Shown here: positions 19,607-29,919 of the stretch, piece by piece
How positions within the stretch are numbered: position 1 is the first letter of the stretch
Layout of the letters: each line of letters starts with the position of its first letter
Assembly: GCF_018362975.1 (NCBI RefSeq)
Contig: NZ_CP074371.1
Span: 1,736,001-1,800,000, forward strand
DNA: 64,000 nucleotides
Reading direction: 5' to 3'
From: Nocardia tengchongensis
Lineage (GTDB): Bacteria; Actinomycetota; Actinomycetes; Mycobacteriales; Mycobacteriaceae
Notes under the pieces: generated by a model
What the model saw: only the letters and a program-made list of their open reading frames with translations
Told to the model about the DNA's origin: nothing
Database searches by the model: none
Translations under genes and position numbers: made by a program

Positions 19607-20199
19607 CCGCGGCCGCCGCGGTCCTCGTCGCCGTCGCGTTGGTGATCCTGCCGGGCCGCGTCGGGGCGGTGCGCAGGCTCCGCCGGTTGCACGACCCGGC
19701 GTACCGCGATTCGTCACCGCTGCAGGCTCTCCCGGCGCGGACCGACGCACTGGGCGTCGCCTCGGCGCTGGATCTGCTCGCGGCTTGCCTGCGCGCCGGC
19801 TTGCCCACTGCGCGGGCGGCGGCCGCGGTCGCCGCCGAGGCGCCGGAGCCGTTGGCTTCGGCCCTGTCCCGGGCCTCGGATCTGTTGATGCTGGGCGCGG
19901 ATCCGGCGAGCGCGTGGGCGCAGGCCACCGCGGGAGTCGCCGACGACTCGGTGACCGCGCTGGCCCGGATGGCCCGGCGCTCGGCGCGCTCGGGGACCGG
20001 ATTGGCCACCGCCGTCGCCGAATTGGCCGAGCGCCGCCGCGGCGAGCTCGAGGATGCCGCCGCCGCACGGGCCGAGCGGGCCGGGGTACTGATCGGCGGT
20101 CCGCTCGGCCTCTGCTTCCTGCCCGCCTTCCTGTGCCTGGGCATCGTCCCGGTGGTGTTGGGCCTGGCGGGCCGGGTCCTGGACGGCGGCCTGCTGTGA
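19603..20199 (+). CDS. tadC: TadC-like type II secretion F-domain membrane protein
   Basis: 198-aa second platform protein. An N-terminal helix, then ALDLLAACLRAGLPTARA typical of GspF domains, and a C-terminal pair of helices (PLGLCFLPAFLCLGIVPVV). It probably forms a heterodimer with TadB beneath the pilus. The start overlaps tadB (ATGA). Equivalent to Rv3657c. Confidence 0.82.
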   Translation: MTAAAAVLVAVALVILPGRVGAVRRLRRLHDPAYRDSSPLQALPARTDALGVASALDLLAACLRAGLPTARAAAAVAAEAPEPLASALSRASDLLMLGADPASAWAQATAGVADDSVTALARMARRSARSGTGLATAVAELAERRRGELEDAAAARAERAGVLIGGPLGLCFLPAFLCLGIVPVVLGLAGRVLDGGLL

Positions 20200-20253
20200 C
20201 CGAGAACCGCACCGGCGCGGATCCGCCGCGCCGGACCGAGGAAGGGAGTGACT

Positions 20254-20469
20254 GTGGGAACGAGCGTCCGACACCTGTGCTGGGAGCTGCGGGCCAGACT
20301 GCTGCACGCCCTGACCGCCGACTCCGGGATGAGCACCGCGGAGTACGCGATCGGCACGATCGCGGCGGCGGCCTTCGGGGCAGTGTTGTACACGGTGGTG
20401 ACCGGGAACAGCATTGTGAATGCCCTGACGGCCATCATCGACCGGGCCCTGAAGACTCCCGTCAAGTGA
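20254..20469 (+). CDS. DUF4244 Flp-like pilin precursor
   Basis: 71-aa small pilin-like protein. A short basic leader is followed by the prepilin-type site DSG/MSTAEYAIG, with Glu at position 5 of the mature part, and a single hydrophobic helix. It is the probable major subunit of the Tad pilus. The GTG at 20254 has ribosome site gaaggga 6 nt upstream; the GTG at 20248 sits too close. It overlaps the following TadE gene by GTGA. Equivalent to Rv3656c. Confidence 0.85.
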   Translation: MGTSVRHLCWELRARLLHALTADSGMSTAEYAIGTIAAAAFGAVLYTVVTGNSIVNALTAIIDRALKTPVK

Positions 20470-20819
20470 CGTATGACACACCACCTGATCATGCCGAGGC
20501 GGGCATGGCGACCGTTGAGGCCGCTATCGCGCTGGCCGCGTTGGTCGCGGTAATGGTCCTCGCGGTGGGTGCACTGCTGGCGGTATCGGCTCAAGTGTGT
20601 TGTGTCGATGCCGCCCGCGAGGCGGCCCGGCTCGCGGCGCGGGGCGAGACCGAGTCGGCGGTCGCCACGGCCCACCGGGTGGCGCCGCCGGGTGCGCGGG
20701 TCGCCATCCACCTGGAGGGGGATCTGGTGGTCGCGGAAGTCACCGCCCGGGCCGCGCTGGTTCCGATCACGCTGCGCGCGGCGGCGGTCGCGGCGCAGGA
20801 ACCGGGGGAGTCGCGATGA
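20466..20819 (+). CDS. TadE-like minor pilin
   Basis: 117-aa TadE-family protein with a prepilin-like cleavage region EAGMATVEAAIALAALV and one long N-terminal hydrophobic helix, followed by a beta-rich domain. Probable minor pilin of the Tad pilus. Its GTG overlaps the DUF4244 stop, and its own stop overlaps the next gene (ATGA), so translation is coupled. Equivalent to Rv3655c. Confidence 0.83.
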   Translation: MTYDTPPDHAEAGMATVEAAIALAALVAVMVLAVGALLAVSAQVCCVDAAREAARLAARGETESAVATAHRVAPPGARVAIHLEGDLVVAEVTARAALVPITLRAAAVAAQEPGESR

Positions 20820-21187
20820 GACGCCCGGCGGGGCCCGGCACCGTGCGGGAGGCGGGCGGGGTGACGGTGACCGCGTGCCTGGCGCTGATCAGTGTGTTCG
20901 CGGTGACGGTTCTGGTCGCCCAGGTCGGGGTGGCGGTGGCGGCTCGGCATCGGGTGCGGGCCGCCGCGGATCTGAGCGCGCTGGCGGCGGCCGCCGCGCT
21001 GGACGGCGGTACGGCGGTCGCGTGCCGCCGGGCCGCGGATATCGCGAGCCGGATGGGTGTCCGGTCTGCCGGATGTGAGGTGCGGGGGTGGGACGTGACG
21101 GTGACGGTCGCCGGGCGGGTTTCGCTAGGGCCGTTGGGGGATCGGGAAGTCCGGGCGGCGGCCCGGGCGGGCCCGGTGGATGACTAG
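20816..21187 (+). CDS. Rv3654c-type TadE-like protein
   Basis: 123-aa protein with one N-terminal hydrophobic helix (CLALISVFAVTVLVAQVGVA) followed by a small Ala-rich domain with RHRVRAAADLSALAAA, as in the 'helicase/secretion neighbourhood TadE-like' family. Probable pseudopilin, or secreted as in M. tuberculosis, where Rv3654c is reported to reach the host cell. Last gene of the tad operon. Confidence 0.82.
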   Translation: MRRPAGPGTVREAGGVTVTACLALISVFAVTVLVAQVGVAVAARHRVRAAADLSALAAAAALDGGTAVACRRAADIASRMGVRSAGCEVRGWDVTVTVAGRVSLGPLGDREVRAAARAGPVDD

Positions 21188-21546
21188 GGGTTGCGAGGGG
21201 ATATCTCGTACCGAGCGGTTGGTCAGAATGGTGATGGCGCGGGCCACATCAGTGGTCGATCAATGTCGAAATTCGATGAATGGCATAGGCGAATTGTTTG
21301 GGTCTCGAACGCTTTCCTATTCGCGCCCCGAGACTCATTCGAATGAATGCACTGGTAAATGCTGGAGTGACATATTCGAGTGGAGCAACCCCTCAGTTAA
21401 CAGGATCACATCCCTTTTTAATCGACTTGGCCCCTCGGCGTGTCGCCGCCACCCTCCAGCATCCGGATTCCACCCGATATCTACCAGTTGACAGCTCCGA
21501 CCGGTTGGTCGGGTGGCGGTGCGATATCACCGCGGCGACGGCGGCG
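21188..21546. other. Gene-free region between tad locus and helicase
   Basis: About 360 bp between convergent genes. It is less GC-rich than its surroundings in the middle (21,230-21,430). Short frames on the plus strand lack similarity or ribosome sites. No hairpin or RNA recognised. Confidence 0.45.
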
Positions 21547-23943
21547 TCACGGTTCGGGGCTGTCGCCGTCACCTTCGCCCAGATCGGCCAATACCGCCCG
21601 CAATAAGCGGGCCGCCCCGGCCTTGTCCAGGGGATTGTTGCCGTTCCCGCACTTGGGTGACTGCACGCAGGACGGGCAGCCGCTCAGGCAGGCGCAGGAG
21701 TCGATGGCCCCCAGCGTGGCGGCCAGCCAGTGCCGCAGTCGCTGGAAGCCGCGCTCCGCGAAACCGGCCCCGCCGGGATGTCCGTCGTAGACGAACACTG
21801 TAGGCAGGCCGGTGTCGGCATGTTCAGCCGTCGACACGCCGCCGATATCCCACCGATCGCAGGTCGCGACCAACGGCAGCATGCCGATGGCGGCGTGCTC
21901 GGCCGCATGCAGTGCGCCCCCGGCGTGTCGCGCGTCGATTCCGGCTCTGACCAGCAGATCCGGCGTGACCGTGTAGTACACGGCCCGGGTCGGCAGGGTT
22001 TGAGCGGGCAGGTCCAGCGGAGTCATGTCCAGCACCTCGCCGCTGGGCAGTCTGCGCAGGTAGCCGACCACCTGCCGGGTGACCAGCACCTGGGCCAGAC
22101 CCGTGGTGACCGAGCCGTGCCGGTGCTCCTCGGTGACCGCCTCGATCTCCAAAGAGGTGACCGCCCGCGCGCTGGTGCTCCACCCCGGCGTGTCGGCGTG
22201 CACGAGCGCCACGCCGTCCTCCAGGTCCAGCTCGTCGACCACGTAACTCTCGCCCTGGTGCAGGTGCACCGCGCCCGGGTGCAGGGTGGCGGGGGCGCGT
22301 CCGGCGTCGGTGGTGCCGAGCATGCGGCCCGACTCGACGTCCACCACCGCGATCGCGGTTCCGATGCCGCCGCGCACGTCCACCTCGTCGTGCGGATGCG
22401 CGTCGGCGGTCACGAACCACCGCGCCGACCCGTCTCGAGCCACCCCGGCGCGCCGCCGGATCAGACCCTGTTCGGCCAGGTCGGACAGCAGTTCCCAGGC
22501 TTGGAAGGTATGTACTTCGGCATCGCTGAGCGGCTGTTCCAGGGCCGCGCACAGCAAGTGCGGGCCGAGCACGTATGGATTGTGCGGGTCGGTGATGGTC
22601 GCTTCCAGCGGGCGTCCGAGCAGGGCTTCCGGGTGGTGCACGAGGTAGGTGTCCAGCGGGTCGTCACGGGCGATGAGCAGCACCAGCGAGCCCTGAGTGC
22701 GTCGTCCGGCACGCCCGGCCTGCTGCCAGAACGAGGCGACCGTCCCCGGGTATCCCGCCACCACGACGGCGTCCAATCCGGCGATGTCCACGCCCAGTTC
22801 CAGGGCATTCGTGGTGGCAGCGCCCAATAGCGTGCCCTCCGACAGGGCCGTTTCCAGGGCGCGCCGGTCCTCGGCCAGATAGCCGGCCCGATAGGCCGCG
22901 ACACGCCCGGGAAGTCCGGCGTCCACATCGGCCAGCAGCCGCCGGGTGTCCATGGCGATCAGTTCCGCGCCGCGCCGGGAGCGCACGAAGGTCAGGGTGC
23001 GGGCGCCCTCGGCGACCAGATCGGCCATCACCGTGGCGGCCTCGGCCCCGGCCGAACGACGCAGGGCCGCACCGTTTTCCCCGGTCAAACCGCTGCCGAG
23101 GAGCGGCGGCTCCCACAGCGCCACGGTTCGCGCGCCCTGCGGCGACCCGTCGTCGGTGACCGCGACACACGGTGCGCCGATCAGTTTCTCGGCGGTGGCG
23201 GCGGGGTCCGCGGCGGTCGCCGAGCACAGCACGAAGACCGGATCCGCCCCGTACCGCTCGGCGAGTCGCCGGAGCCGGCGCAGCACCAGGGCCACGTGCG
23301 ACCCGAAAACCCCGCGATAGATATGGCATTCGTCGACCACGATGTATTTGAGCTGCCGAAACAGCCGGGCCCAGCGCTGATGCGACCGCAGCATCCCGAC
23401 GTGCAGCATGTCCGGATTGGTGAAGACCCAGCGTGCGTGCGCCCGGACCCACTGCCGGATCTCGGCCGGTGTGTCCCCGTCGTAGGGGGCGGGATGGATG
23501 CCGCGCAGCGGATCTTCGCTGGTCAGCTCGTTGACCATGCGGAGTTGGTCGGCACCGAGGGCTTTGGTGGGCGCGAGATAGAGGGCGGTGGCCCGCGGAT
23601 CGGCCTGCAGCGCGGTCAGCACCGGGAGCTGGTATGCCAGCGACTTTCCGGACGCCGTTCCGGTCGACACCACCACGTGCCGGCCCGCCGCGGCGAGGTC
23701 CGCGGCCCGGCTCTGGTGGCTCCAGGGCTCCGCGACTCCGGTCGCCTGAACTGCGGCGATGACGTCGGGAGAGGTCCATTCGGGCCATTTCGTGACCTGC
23801 GCCGCGCGGGGCGGCAGCTCGGTGACGTGGGTGAGCCGGGAGTCGCCTGAAGCAGAGCCGTTTAGGACACGATTCAGCAACGATCTCCCGTAGCTGATGT
23901 CGCTGTTGTCTCCGGATCGTCGCGCCGGATCTCCGTCATTCAC
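21547..23943 (-). CDS. DECH-box superfamily 2 helicase, MrfA-like
   Basis: About 798-aa helicase of the family next to Tad loci in actinobacteria (Rv3649). Motif I is [13 protein letters not shown], motif [12 protein letters not shown], motif [13 protein letters not shown], motif [11 protein letters not shown]. The C-terminal MZB/DUF1998-type domain carries a four-Cys zinc site ([16 protein letters not shown]), as in MrfA DNA-repair helicases. It probably unwinds DNA during repair of bulky or crosslink damage; pilus involvement is not implied by sequence. Start uncertain: GTG 23943 gives the best length; a TTG near 23884 has a gggaga site. A longer frame to 24186 exists but looks non-coding. 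Confidence 0.88.
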   Translation of the reverse strand: MNDGDPARRSGDNSDISYGRSLLNRVLNGSASGDSRLTHVTELPPRAAQVTKWPEWTSPDVIAAVQATGVAEPWSHQSRAADLAAAGRHVVVSTGTASGKSLAYQLPVLTALQADPRATALYLAPTKALGADQLRMVNELTSEDPLRGIHPAPYDGDTPAEIRQWVRAHARWVFTNPDMLHVGMLRSHQRWARLFRQLKYIVVDECHIYRGVFGSHVALVLRRLRRLAERYGADPVFVLCSATAADPAATAEKLIGAPCVAVTDDGSPQGARTVALWEPPLLGSGLTGENGAALRRSAGAEAATVMADLVAEGARTLTFVRSRRGAELIAMDTRRLLADVDAGLPGRVAAYRAGYLAEDRRALETALSEGTLLGAATTNALELGVDIAGLDAVVVAGYPGTVASFWQQAGRAGRRTQGSLVLLIARDDPLDTYLVHHPEALLGRPLEATITDPHNPYVLGPHLLCAALEQPLSDAEVHTFQAWELLSDLAEQGLIRRRAGVARDGSARWFVTADAHPHDEVDVRGGIGTAIAVVDVESGRMLGTTDAGRAPATLHPGAVHLHQGESYVVDELDLEDGVALVHADTPGWSTSARAVTSLEIEAVTEEHRHGSVTTGLAQVLVTRQVVGYLRRLPSGEVLDMTPLDLPAQTLPTRAVYYTVTPDLLVRAGIDARHAGGALHAAEHAAIGMLPLVATCDRWDIGGVSTAEHADTGLPTVFVYDGHPGGAGFAERGFQRLRHWLAATLGAIDSCACLSGCPSCVQSPKCGNGNNPLDKAGAARLLRAVLADLGEGDGDSPEP

Positions 23944-24379
23944 CGCAGCGCCATCGCGACACGCCGAAGGGGTGCGAAAGGTGTGTGCGTCCGCCGCTCT
24001 ACCTGCCATTTCACTACAGGGTAGCGACCTGCCTCCACACCCCGTTTGCCAGATGCTCGCTCTGTTATCCGGAAGCAAACCAACTTCAAGTACGGATTTG
24101 GGCATTATGCCCCTCACCTGCGCATTCGCAAGATCAACTTTTTTGCAAATTGTGGGTAACTCCGCTGTTGAATTGCCCGAAGACATGGTTCACTGGTCCC
24201 TGGTCGCAAGCTTCTGTGTTCGAGGGAACGGATCTAAAGTCCAAACCATCAGCAGGATCGATGTTGCGAACGGTGTACTAGGTGCTTTCCTGCAGGGGGA
24301 ACAGAGTACAGCGGTCTCAACGGACCCGGTGGATGAACCTACTTGTCCGCCGTTCCGGTATGGAAAGAGAAGGAACAGA
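23944..24379. promoter_or_regulatory. Intergenic region with probable csp promoter and long leader
   Basis: About 435 bp between divergent helicase and csp. It contains AT-rich patches (around 24,135-24,165) unlike the flanks. Cold-shock genes typically have a long 5' leader, so promoters for both genes are expected here; no box pair is good enough to place. The csp ribosome site aaggaa lies at 24370-24375. Confidence 0.45.
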
Positions 24380-24582
24380 ATGGCACAGGGAACTGTGAAG
24401 TGGTTCAACGCGGAGAAGGGGTTCGGCTTCATCGCGCCCGAGGACGGCTCCGCTGACGTCTTCGTCCACTACTCCGAGATCCAGGGTCGGGCTTCCGCAC
24501 CCTCGAGGAGAACCAGAAGGTCGAGTTCGAGGTTGGTCAGGGCACCAAGGGCCCGCAGGCCACCGGTGTTCGCGCGCTCTGA
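24380..24582 (+). CDS. cspA: Cold-shock protein CspA, frame broken once
   Basis: 67-aa single OB-fold nucleic-acid chaperone. RNP1 and RNP2 are visible ([10 protein letters not shown] and DVFVHYSEI), and the end resumes in another frame as [15 protein letters not shown], closing at the usual TGA. One base is missing near 24486 in 'cagggtcggg', where CAG GGx TCG is expected (length 3n+2). The ATG has ribosome site aaggaac. The protein binds single-stranded RNA or DNA and acts as an antiterminator. Complete except for the lost base. Confidence 0.9.
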
Positions 24583-24604
24583 GCGAGCCAACCCCTAAGG
24601 TTCC

Positions 24605-24634
24605 GTCCCCCATCGCCCCCCGGCGGTGGGGGAC
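24605..24634 (+). terminator. Terminator of csp
   Basis: 8-bp G+C stem (gtccccca at 24605-24612, tgggggac at 24627-24634) 23 nt after the csp stop. No T tract. The following 180 bp up to topA hold no supported gene. Confidence 0.65.
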
Positions 24635-24813
24635 GACCCATATCTGGACCCATTACACTCGATCACGATCAGGGGCTACATCGTCGCCGCGCACCAGCCG
24701 CGGCCTTTGAACACGGTATAAACGTTGCTGGCAGCGATATCGGACATCGCAGCCGCTTTGCCCCAGCCGCGTAGAGCGCGTTCCCCAAGCTCCGGCGCGG
24801 ATCGAGACGAAAG

Positions 24814-27811
24814 GTGTGTTCGCCGGTGGCAACACGAGACCGCGGTGCAGCGCCGAACCCCGAGGCAGCGCCCGACCAGGGCCGCTCCCTGCGTCGTCTC
24901 GTGATCGTCGAGTCGCCGACGAAGGCCAAGAAGATCGCACCGTATCTGGGCCGCGGTTATGTGGTGGAGGCGTCGGTCGGCCATATTCGGGACCTGCCGC
25001 GTGGCGCGGCGGATGTGCCCGCCAAATACAAAGGACAGCAGTGGGCGCGACTCGGCGTCGATGTCGATCACGACTTCGAGGCCATCTATGTCGTCAGCCC
25101 CGAAAAGAAGGGGAAGGTCAGTGAGCTGAAGAGCCTGCTGGCCGACGCCGACGAGCTCTACCTCGCCACCGACCCCGACCGCGAGGGCGAGGCCATCGCG
25201 TGGCACCTGCTGGAAACCCTGAAGCCCAAGGTGCCGGTGCGGCGCATGGTCTTCCACGAGATCACCGAGTCCGCCATTCGCGCGGCCGCCGCCGATACCC
25301 GTGAGCTGGACAAGGATCTGGTCGACGCGCAGGAGACGCGGCGCATCCTGGACCGGCTCTACGGCTACGAAGTGTCGCCGGTGCTGTGGAAGAAGGTCAT
25401 GCCGCGTTTGTCGGCGGGCCGCGTGCAGTCGGTGGCGACGCGCGTCATCGTGCAGCGGGAGCGGGAGCGCATGGCGTTCCGGTCCGCGGAGTACTGGGAC
25501 ATCGCGGCCAAGCTCGACGCCGGCGGGAAAGAAGACGGTGGGAATCCGCGGGTCTTCGGCGCGCGCCTGGTCACCGTCGACGGTTTGCGCGTCGCGTCCG
25601 GTCGCGATTTCGGATCCGACGGGCAGCTGAAGTCGCAGGCCGCCGATGGTTCCGCACCGACCGTTCGGGTACTGCGGGCCGCCGATGCCCAGCATCTGGC
25701 CGAGTCGCTGCACGGCGTGAATCTCGCCGTCACCTCGGTGGAGTCCAAGCCGTACACGCGAAAGCCGTACGCGCCGTTCATGACCTCGACGCTGCAGCAG
25801 GAGGCGGCCCGCAAGCTGCGTTTCACCTCCGAGCGCACCATGCGGGTGGCGCAGCGGTTGTACGAGAACGGCTACATCACCTACATGCGTACCGACTCGA
25901 CGACCTTGTCGGAGTCGGCGATTCAGGCGGCGCGGTCGCAGGCCACCCAGTTGTACGGCGCGGAGTACGTGAGCCCCACGCCGCGGCAGTACACCCGCAA
26001 GGTCAAGAACGCGCAGGAAGCACACGAGGCGATTCGTCCCGCGGGTGACACCTTCGCCACCCCGGGCCAGCTGCACAACAAGGTCGACAACGACGAATTC
26101 CGTTTGTACGAGCTGATCTGGCAGCGCACCGTGGCCTCGCAGATGCAGGACGCGCGCGGGCACCACGCTGACGGTCCGCATCACCGGTGTCGCGAATTCC
26201 GGTGAGGAGTGCGTGTTCTCGGCGTCGGGCCGGACCATCACCTTCGCGGGCTTCCTCAAGGCGTACGTGGAGAGTGTCGACGAGGAGGCGGGCGGCCAGT
26301 CCGATGACGCCGAATCGCGGCTGCCGGCGCTGACCGAGGGCCAGGGCGTCACCGCCATCGAGCTGCTGCCGGACGGGCACACCACCAATCCGCCCGCGCG
26401 TTTCACCGAAGCCTCGCTGATCAAGGCGCTGGAAGACCTCGGCATCGGCCGTCCGTCGACCTACTCCTCGATCATCAAGACGATCCTGGATCGCGGGTAC
26501 GTGTACAAGCGCGGTAGTGCGCTGGTGCCGTCCTGGGTGGCGTTCGCGGTGATCGGACTGCTGGAGGTGCACTTCGGGCGGCTGGTGGACTTCGACTTCA
26601 CCGCGGCCATGGAGGACGACCTCGACGCCATCGCCGGCGGTCGCGAACAGCGCGGAAACTGGTTGTCCTCCTTCTATTTCGGTGGCGATCACGGCGCGCA
26701 GGGTTCGGTCGCGCGCGAGGGCGGCCTGAAAAAGATGGTGGGCGAACGGCTCGACGGCATCGATGCGCGAGAAGTCAACTCCATCAAGCTCTTTGCCGAC
26801 GACGAGGGCCGCGACGTGGTGGTCCGGGTCGGCAAGTTCGGGCCGTACCTGGAGCGCATGGTCGTCAGTCCCGATGACCCGGACGGGGATCCGGTTTCGC
26901 AGCGCGCCAATCTGCCCGACGATCTGCCGCCGGACGAGCTGACTCTGGAGGTCGCGGAGAAGCTGTTCGCGACTCCGCAGGAGGGTCGTTCGCTGGGTAC
27001 CGATCCGGTGTCCGGGCACGAAATCGTCGCCAAGGAAGGACGTTTCGGCCCGTACGTCACCGAGGTGCTGCCCGAGCCGGCCGAGGACGCGGACGCCGGC
27101 GCGAAGAAGACCACAAAGGCGGCCGACAAGCCGAAGCCGCGCACCGGATCGCTGTTCAAGTCCATGAGCGTCGAGACGGTGACGCTCGAGGAGGCGTTGC
27201 AGCTGCTGTCGCTGCCGCGCGTGGTCGGTGTCGACCCGACGTCGGGCGACGAGATCACCGCGCAGAACGGACGCTACGGGCCGTACCTGAAGAAGGGCAC
27301 GGATTCGCGCTCGCTCACCGGCGAGGACCAGATCTTCACGGTGACACTGGAGGACGCGCTCAAGATCTACGCCGAGCCCAAGCGGCGCGGCGGGCAGGCG
27401 GCGAGCGCGCCGCCGCTGCGTGAGCTGGGTGTGGACCCGGTGTCGGAGAAGCCGATGGTGATCAAGGACGGGCGTTTCGGCCCGTACGTCACCGACGGCG
27501 AGACCAATGCCAGCCTGCGCAAGGGCGACGAGGTCGAATCCATCACCGACGCGCGGGCTTCGGAGCTGCTGGCGGACCGGCGGGCGCGCGGCCCGGTGAA
27601 GAAGGCCGCGAAGAAGACGGCCAAGAAGGCGGCGGCGAAGAAGACCCCGGCCAAGAAGACCGCGGTGGCCAAGACCGTGGTCAAGAAGGCGGCCGCGAAG
27701 AAGGCGGCGGCCAAGACGGCCGACGGCGTCACCACCAAGAAGGCCGCGGCGGCGAAGAAGACGCCGGCCAAGAAGGCCGCGACGAAGAGCGCCGCGCCCG
27801 CGCAATCCTGA
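24814..27811 (+). CDS. topA: DNA topoisomerase I, frame broken once
   Basis: Type IA topoisomerase, about 999 aa across one break near 26157. The TOPRIM part has VIVESPTKAKKI and TDPDREGEAIAWHL; the active-site Tyr is Tyr357 in ITYMRTDS; after the break the frame carries the rest of the core and several FGPYVxx repeat modules typical of actinobacterial TopA C-terminal domains. The end is a Lys/Ala-rich tail with many KK/AAK units, common in mycobacterial TopA. One extra G in a ggg run (expected cgcggcacc) explains the 3n+1 length. The gene is essential in relatives, so the break is probably artefactual. The GTG at 24814 was chosen; GTG 24826 is also possible. Confidence 0.93.
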
Positions 27812-27872
27812 TGGTTGTCGGTGCCCTGCCGTAGCGTGCTGTCCGGAACGCGCACCAGCGGAAGGGCATTCG

Positions 27873-28379
27873 ATGACAATCGAGCACGAGCGGGAAGAAC
27901 TGATCAAGGTTCTCGCCGGCCAGCGTGAGCTGTTCCGGATCACGGTCCGGGGTATCGACGACGAGCAGGCGCGCCAGCGCACCACGGTCAGTGAACTCAC
28001 CCTTGGCGGTCTGCTCAGTCATTGCGTGCATACCGAGCGGCACTGGACGACCATCCTGGCCGAGCGGGACCCGAACTCCGAATTCGATGTCTCCCGAATG
28101 GATTCGGAGTATCGGCTGGACCCGGATCAGACGGTCGAGGGTCTGCTCGCCGAGTGGGACGTGGTGGCCGAGCACACCGCGAAGCTGATCCGCGAGCTAC
28201 CGAACCTCGAGGATGCGGTGCCGACGCCGACCGCCCCGTGGGCGCCGGAGCGGGTGTGGCTGTCCGTGCGCTACATCGTGCTGCACATTCTCCGGGAGAT
28301 CGCGCATCACTCCGGGCACGCGGACATCATCCGCGAGGCCTTGGACGGCGCGAACACGACATATCAGCGCGCGAACTGA
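27873..28379 (+). CDS. DinB family (DUF664) protein
   Basis: 168-aa four-helix-bundle protein of the DinB/DUF664 superfamily. The metal-site histidines appear in SHCVHTERHW and in the C-terminal REIAHHSGHADI. Such proteins include mycothiol- or bacillithiol-dependent S-transferases, but no substrate can be assigned. ATG at 27873 with ribosome site ggaagg; it stands alone between topA and holB. Confidence 0.85.
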   Translation: MTIEHEREELIKVLAGQRELFRITVRGIDDEQARQRTTVSELTLGGLLSHCVHTERHWTTILAERDPNSEFDVSRMDSEYRLDPDQTVEGLLAEWDVVAEHTAKLIRELPNLEDAVPTPTAPWAPERVWLSVRYIVLHILREIAHHSGHADIIREALDGANTTYQRAN

Positions 28380-28421
28380 CTGTCGGCGGAGCTGTCGGGG
28401 CCGACGGCTAAGGTGGTCGGC

Positions 28422-29636
28422 GTGGCGGGTGTCTTCGATCGGCTGGTCGGCCAGGGTGCGGTCGAGTCCGAGTTGACGGCTGCGGCGGTGGCGGCCCGGG
28501 ACGGGGCCGGATCGTCGTCGGCCATGACGCATTCCTGGTTGTTCACCGGTCCGCCCGGTTCCGGGCGGTCGGTGGCGGCGCTGTGTTTCGCCGCGGCCCT
28601 GCAATGCACCGACGCGGGATCGCCCGGCTGCGGTCGCTGTCACGCCTGCACCACCACCATGGCCGGAACCCACGGTGACGTGCGCCGGGTGGTGCCCGAG
28701 GGGTTGAGCATCGGCACCAAGGAGATGCGCGAGATCGTGCAGGTGGCGTCCCGTCGCCCGAGTACCGGCCGCTGGCAGGTCGTGGTGGTGGAGGATGCCG
28801 ACCGGTTGACCGAGGCCGCGGGCAATGTGCTGCTCAAGGTGGTCGAGGAGCCGCCGGCGCGGACCGTATTCCTGCTTTGTGCGCCTTCGGTGGATCCGGA
28901 GGACATCTCGGTGACGCTGCGATCCCGTTGCCGCCACGTGCATTTGGCGACGCCGTCGGTGGAATCGATCGCCCGGGTGCTGCGTGAGCGGGACGGGCTG
29001 GACGACAAGGTCGCGGGGTGGGCGGCGTCGGTGAGCGGCGGTCATGTCGGCCGTGCCCGGCGGCTGGCCACCGATGACGACGCCCGCGCCCGCCGGCGCC
29101 GGGCCCTGGCCCTGGTCGCGGCGACCGCTCGCCCCGCGCAGGCCTATGCGGCCGCCGACGAGCTGGTGAAGTCCGCCGACGACGAGGCCAAGCTGGTCAG
29201 CGCCGACCGCGACGAGAAGGAACGCGACGCCCTGGCCACCGCGCTCGGCGCGGGCGGCACCGGCAAGGGCACCGCCTCGGCGACCCGCGGTTCCGCCGGA
29301 GCGTTGAAAGACCTGGAGAAACGCCAGAAGTCCCGCGCCACCCGCACCGGCCGCGACGCCCTGGACCGTTCCCTGATCGATGTGGCGGGCCTCTACCGCG
29401 ACGCCCTGGCCGTCCGTTTCGGCGCGGCCGCCGCCGATTCTTCGTCCGGCGTCACCCTCACCCACCCCGATATGGCCGACCAGATCCGCGAACTCGCCAC
29501 CGACGTCCGCCCAGAAGGCCTGCTCCTCTCCATCCAAGCCGTCCTCGACTGCCGCGAGGCCCTCGAAACCAATGTGAAGCCCCGCTTCGCCCTCGCCGCC
29601 ATGGTCGCGGCCCTGATGGCAGCCCGTTCCGCCTGA
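28422..29636 (+). CDS. holB: DNA polymerase III delta' subunit
   Basis: 404-aa clamp-loader subunit. The P-loop reads TGPPGSGRS, with Arg in place of the catalytic Lys, normal for delta'. The zinc module C-x7-C-x2-C-x2-C (CTDAGSPGCGRCHAC) follows; the sensor region is VVEDADRLTEAAGN and the SRC-type motif reads TLRSRCRHV. It loads the beta clamp with DnaX and HolA. The GTG at 28422 has site aaggtgg 6 nt upstream; GTG 28413 is an alternative. Syntenic with Rv3644c. A tRNA-Thr follows. Confidence 0.92.
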   Translation: MAGVFDRLVGQGAVESELTAAAVAARDGAGSSSAMTHSWLFTGPPGSGRSVAALCFAAALQCTDAGSPGCGRCHACTTTMAGTHGDVRRVVPEGLSIGTKEMREIVQVASRRPSTGRWQVVVVEDADRLTEAAGNVLLKVVEEPPARTVFLLCAPSVDPEDISVTLRSRCRHVHLATPSVESIARVLRERDGLDDKVAGWAASVSGGHVGRARRLATDDDARARRRRALALVAATARPAQAYAAADELVKSADDEAKLVSADRDEKERDALATALGAGGTGKGTASATRGSAGALKDLEKRQKSRATRTGRDALDRSLIDVAGLYRDALAVRFGAAAADSSSGVTLTHPDMADQIRELATDVRPEGLLLSIQAVLDCREALETNVKPRFALAAMVAALMAARSA

Positions 29637-29717
29637 CCCCCAGTGTCATTGGTCACCGTGAACACACGTTTTCGCGATTCGGGCACGAGACGATAGACTC
29701 GCACCGCCGGAAGGCAC

Positions 29718-29793
29718 GCCGCCTTAGCTCAGTCGGTAGAGCGCTTCACTCGTAATGAAAAGGTCGGGGGTTCGATTCCCCCAGGCGGCTCCA
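29718..29793 (+). tRNA. tRNA-Thr (anticodon CGT), CCA encoded
   Basis: Complete cloverleaf: acceptor GCCGCCT pairs with AGGCGGC, D arm with agctcagtcggtagagc, anticodon loop ctcgtaa (CGT), T arm cgggggttcgattcccccg-type stem, and CCA encoded at the 3' end. The 3' part from 29751 is supplied by the integrated element and is identical to the displaced original copy at 47944-47990, so the tRNA stays intact. Confidence 0.96.
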
Positions 29794-29797
29794 AACA
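29751..29797. repeat. attL: 47-bp direct repeat in tRNA-Thr
   Basis: A 47-bp stretch, from the anticodon loop to just past CCA, is repeated exactly at 47944-47990. This is the expected core of a tyrosine-recombinase attachment site at a tRNA 3' end. The distance between the copies is 18,193 bp. Confidence 0.95.
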
Positions 29798-29798
29798 T

Positions 29799-29831
29799 CC
29801 AGGTGAGGACTCATCCCCAGTCCTCACCTGG
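29799..29831 (+). terminator. Element-supplied terminator after tRNA-Thr
   Basis: Perfect 13-bp hairpin (29799-29811 / 29819-29831, 7-nt loop) starts 5 nt after the CCA, inside the element. It replaces the original tRNA terminator, which is now beyond attR at 47993-48023. Confidence 0.75.
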
Positions 29832-29919
29832 ACCCGTTTCCGGGTCCGAACCCCACCTATATCCCAACAGATTGGGTTCCGGTGGAACATGCTCGCTGCT
29901 TGGTCCGAGGCGGGAACGA

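Noticed and set aside
27590..27811. Repeat region with many KK/AAK units taken as a possible DNA repeat
   Set aside because: It is the Lys/Ala-rich coding tail of topA, common in actinobacterial TopA, not an independent repeat element.
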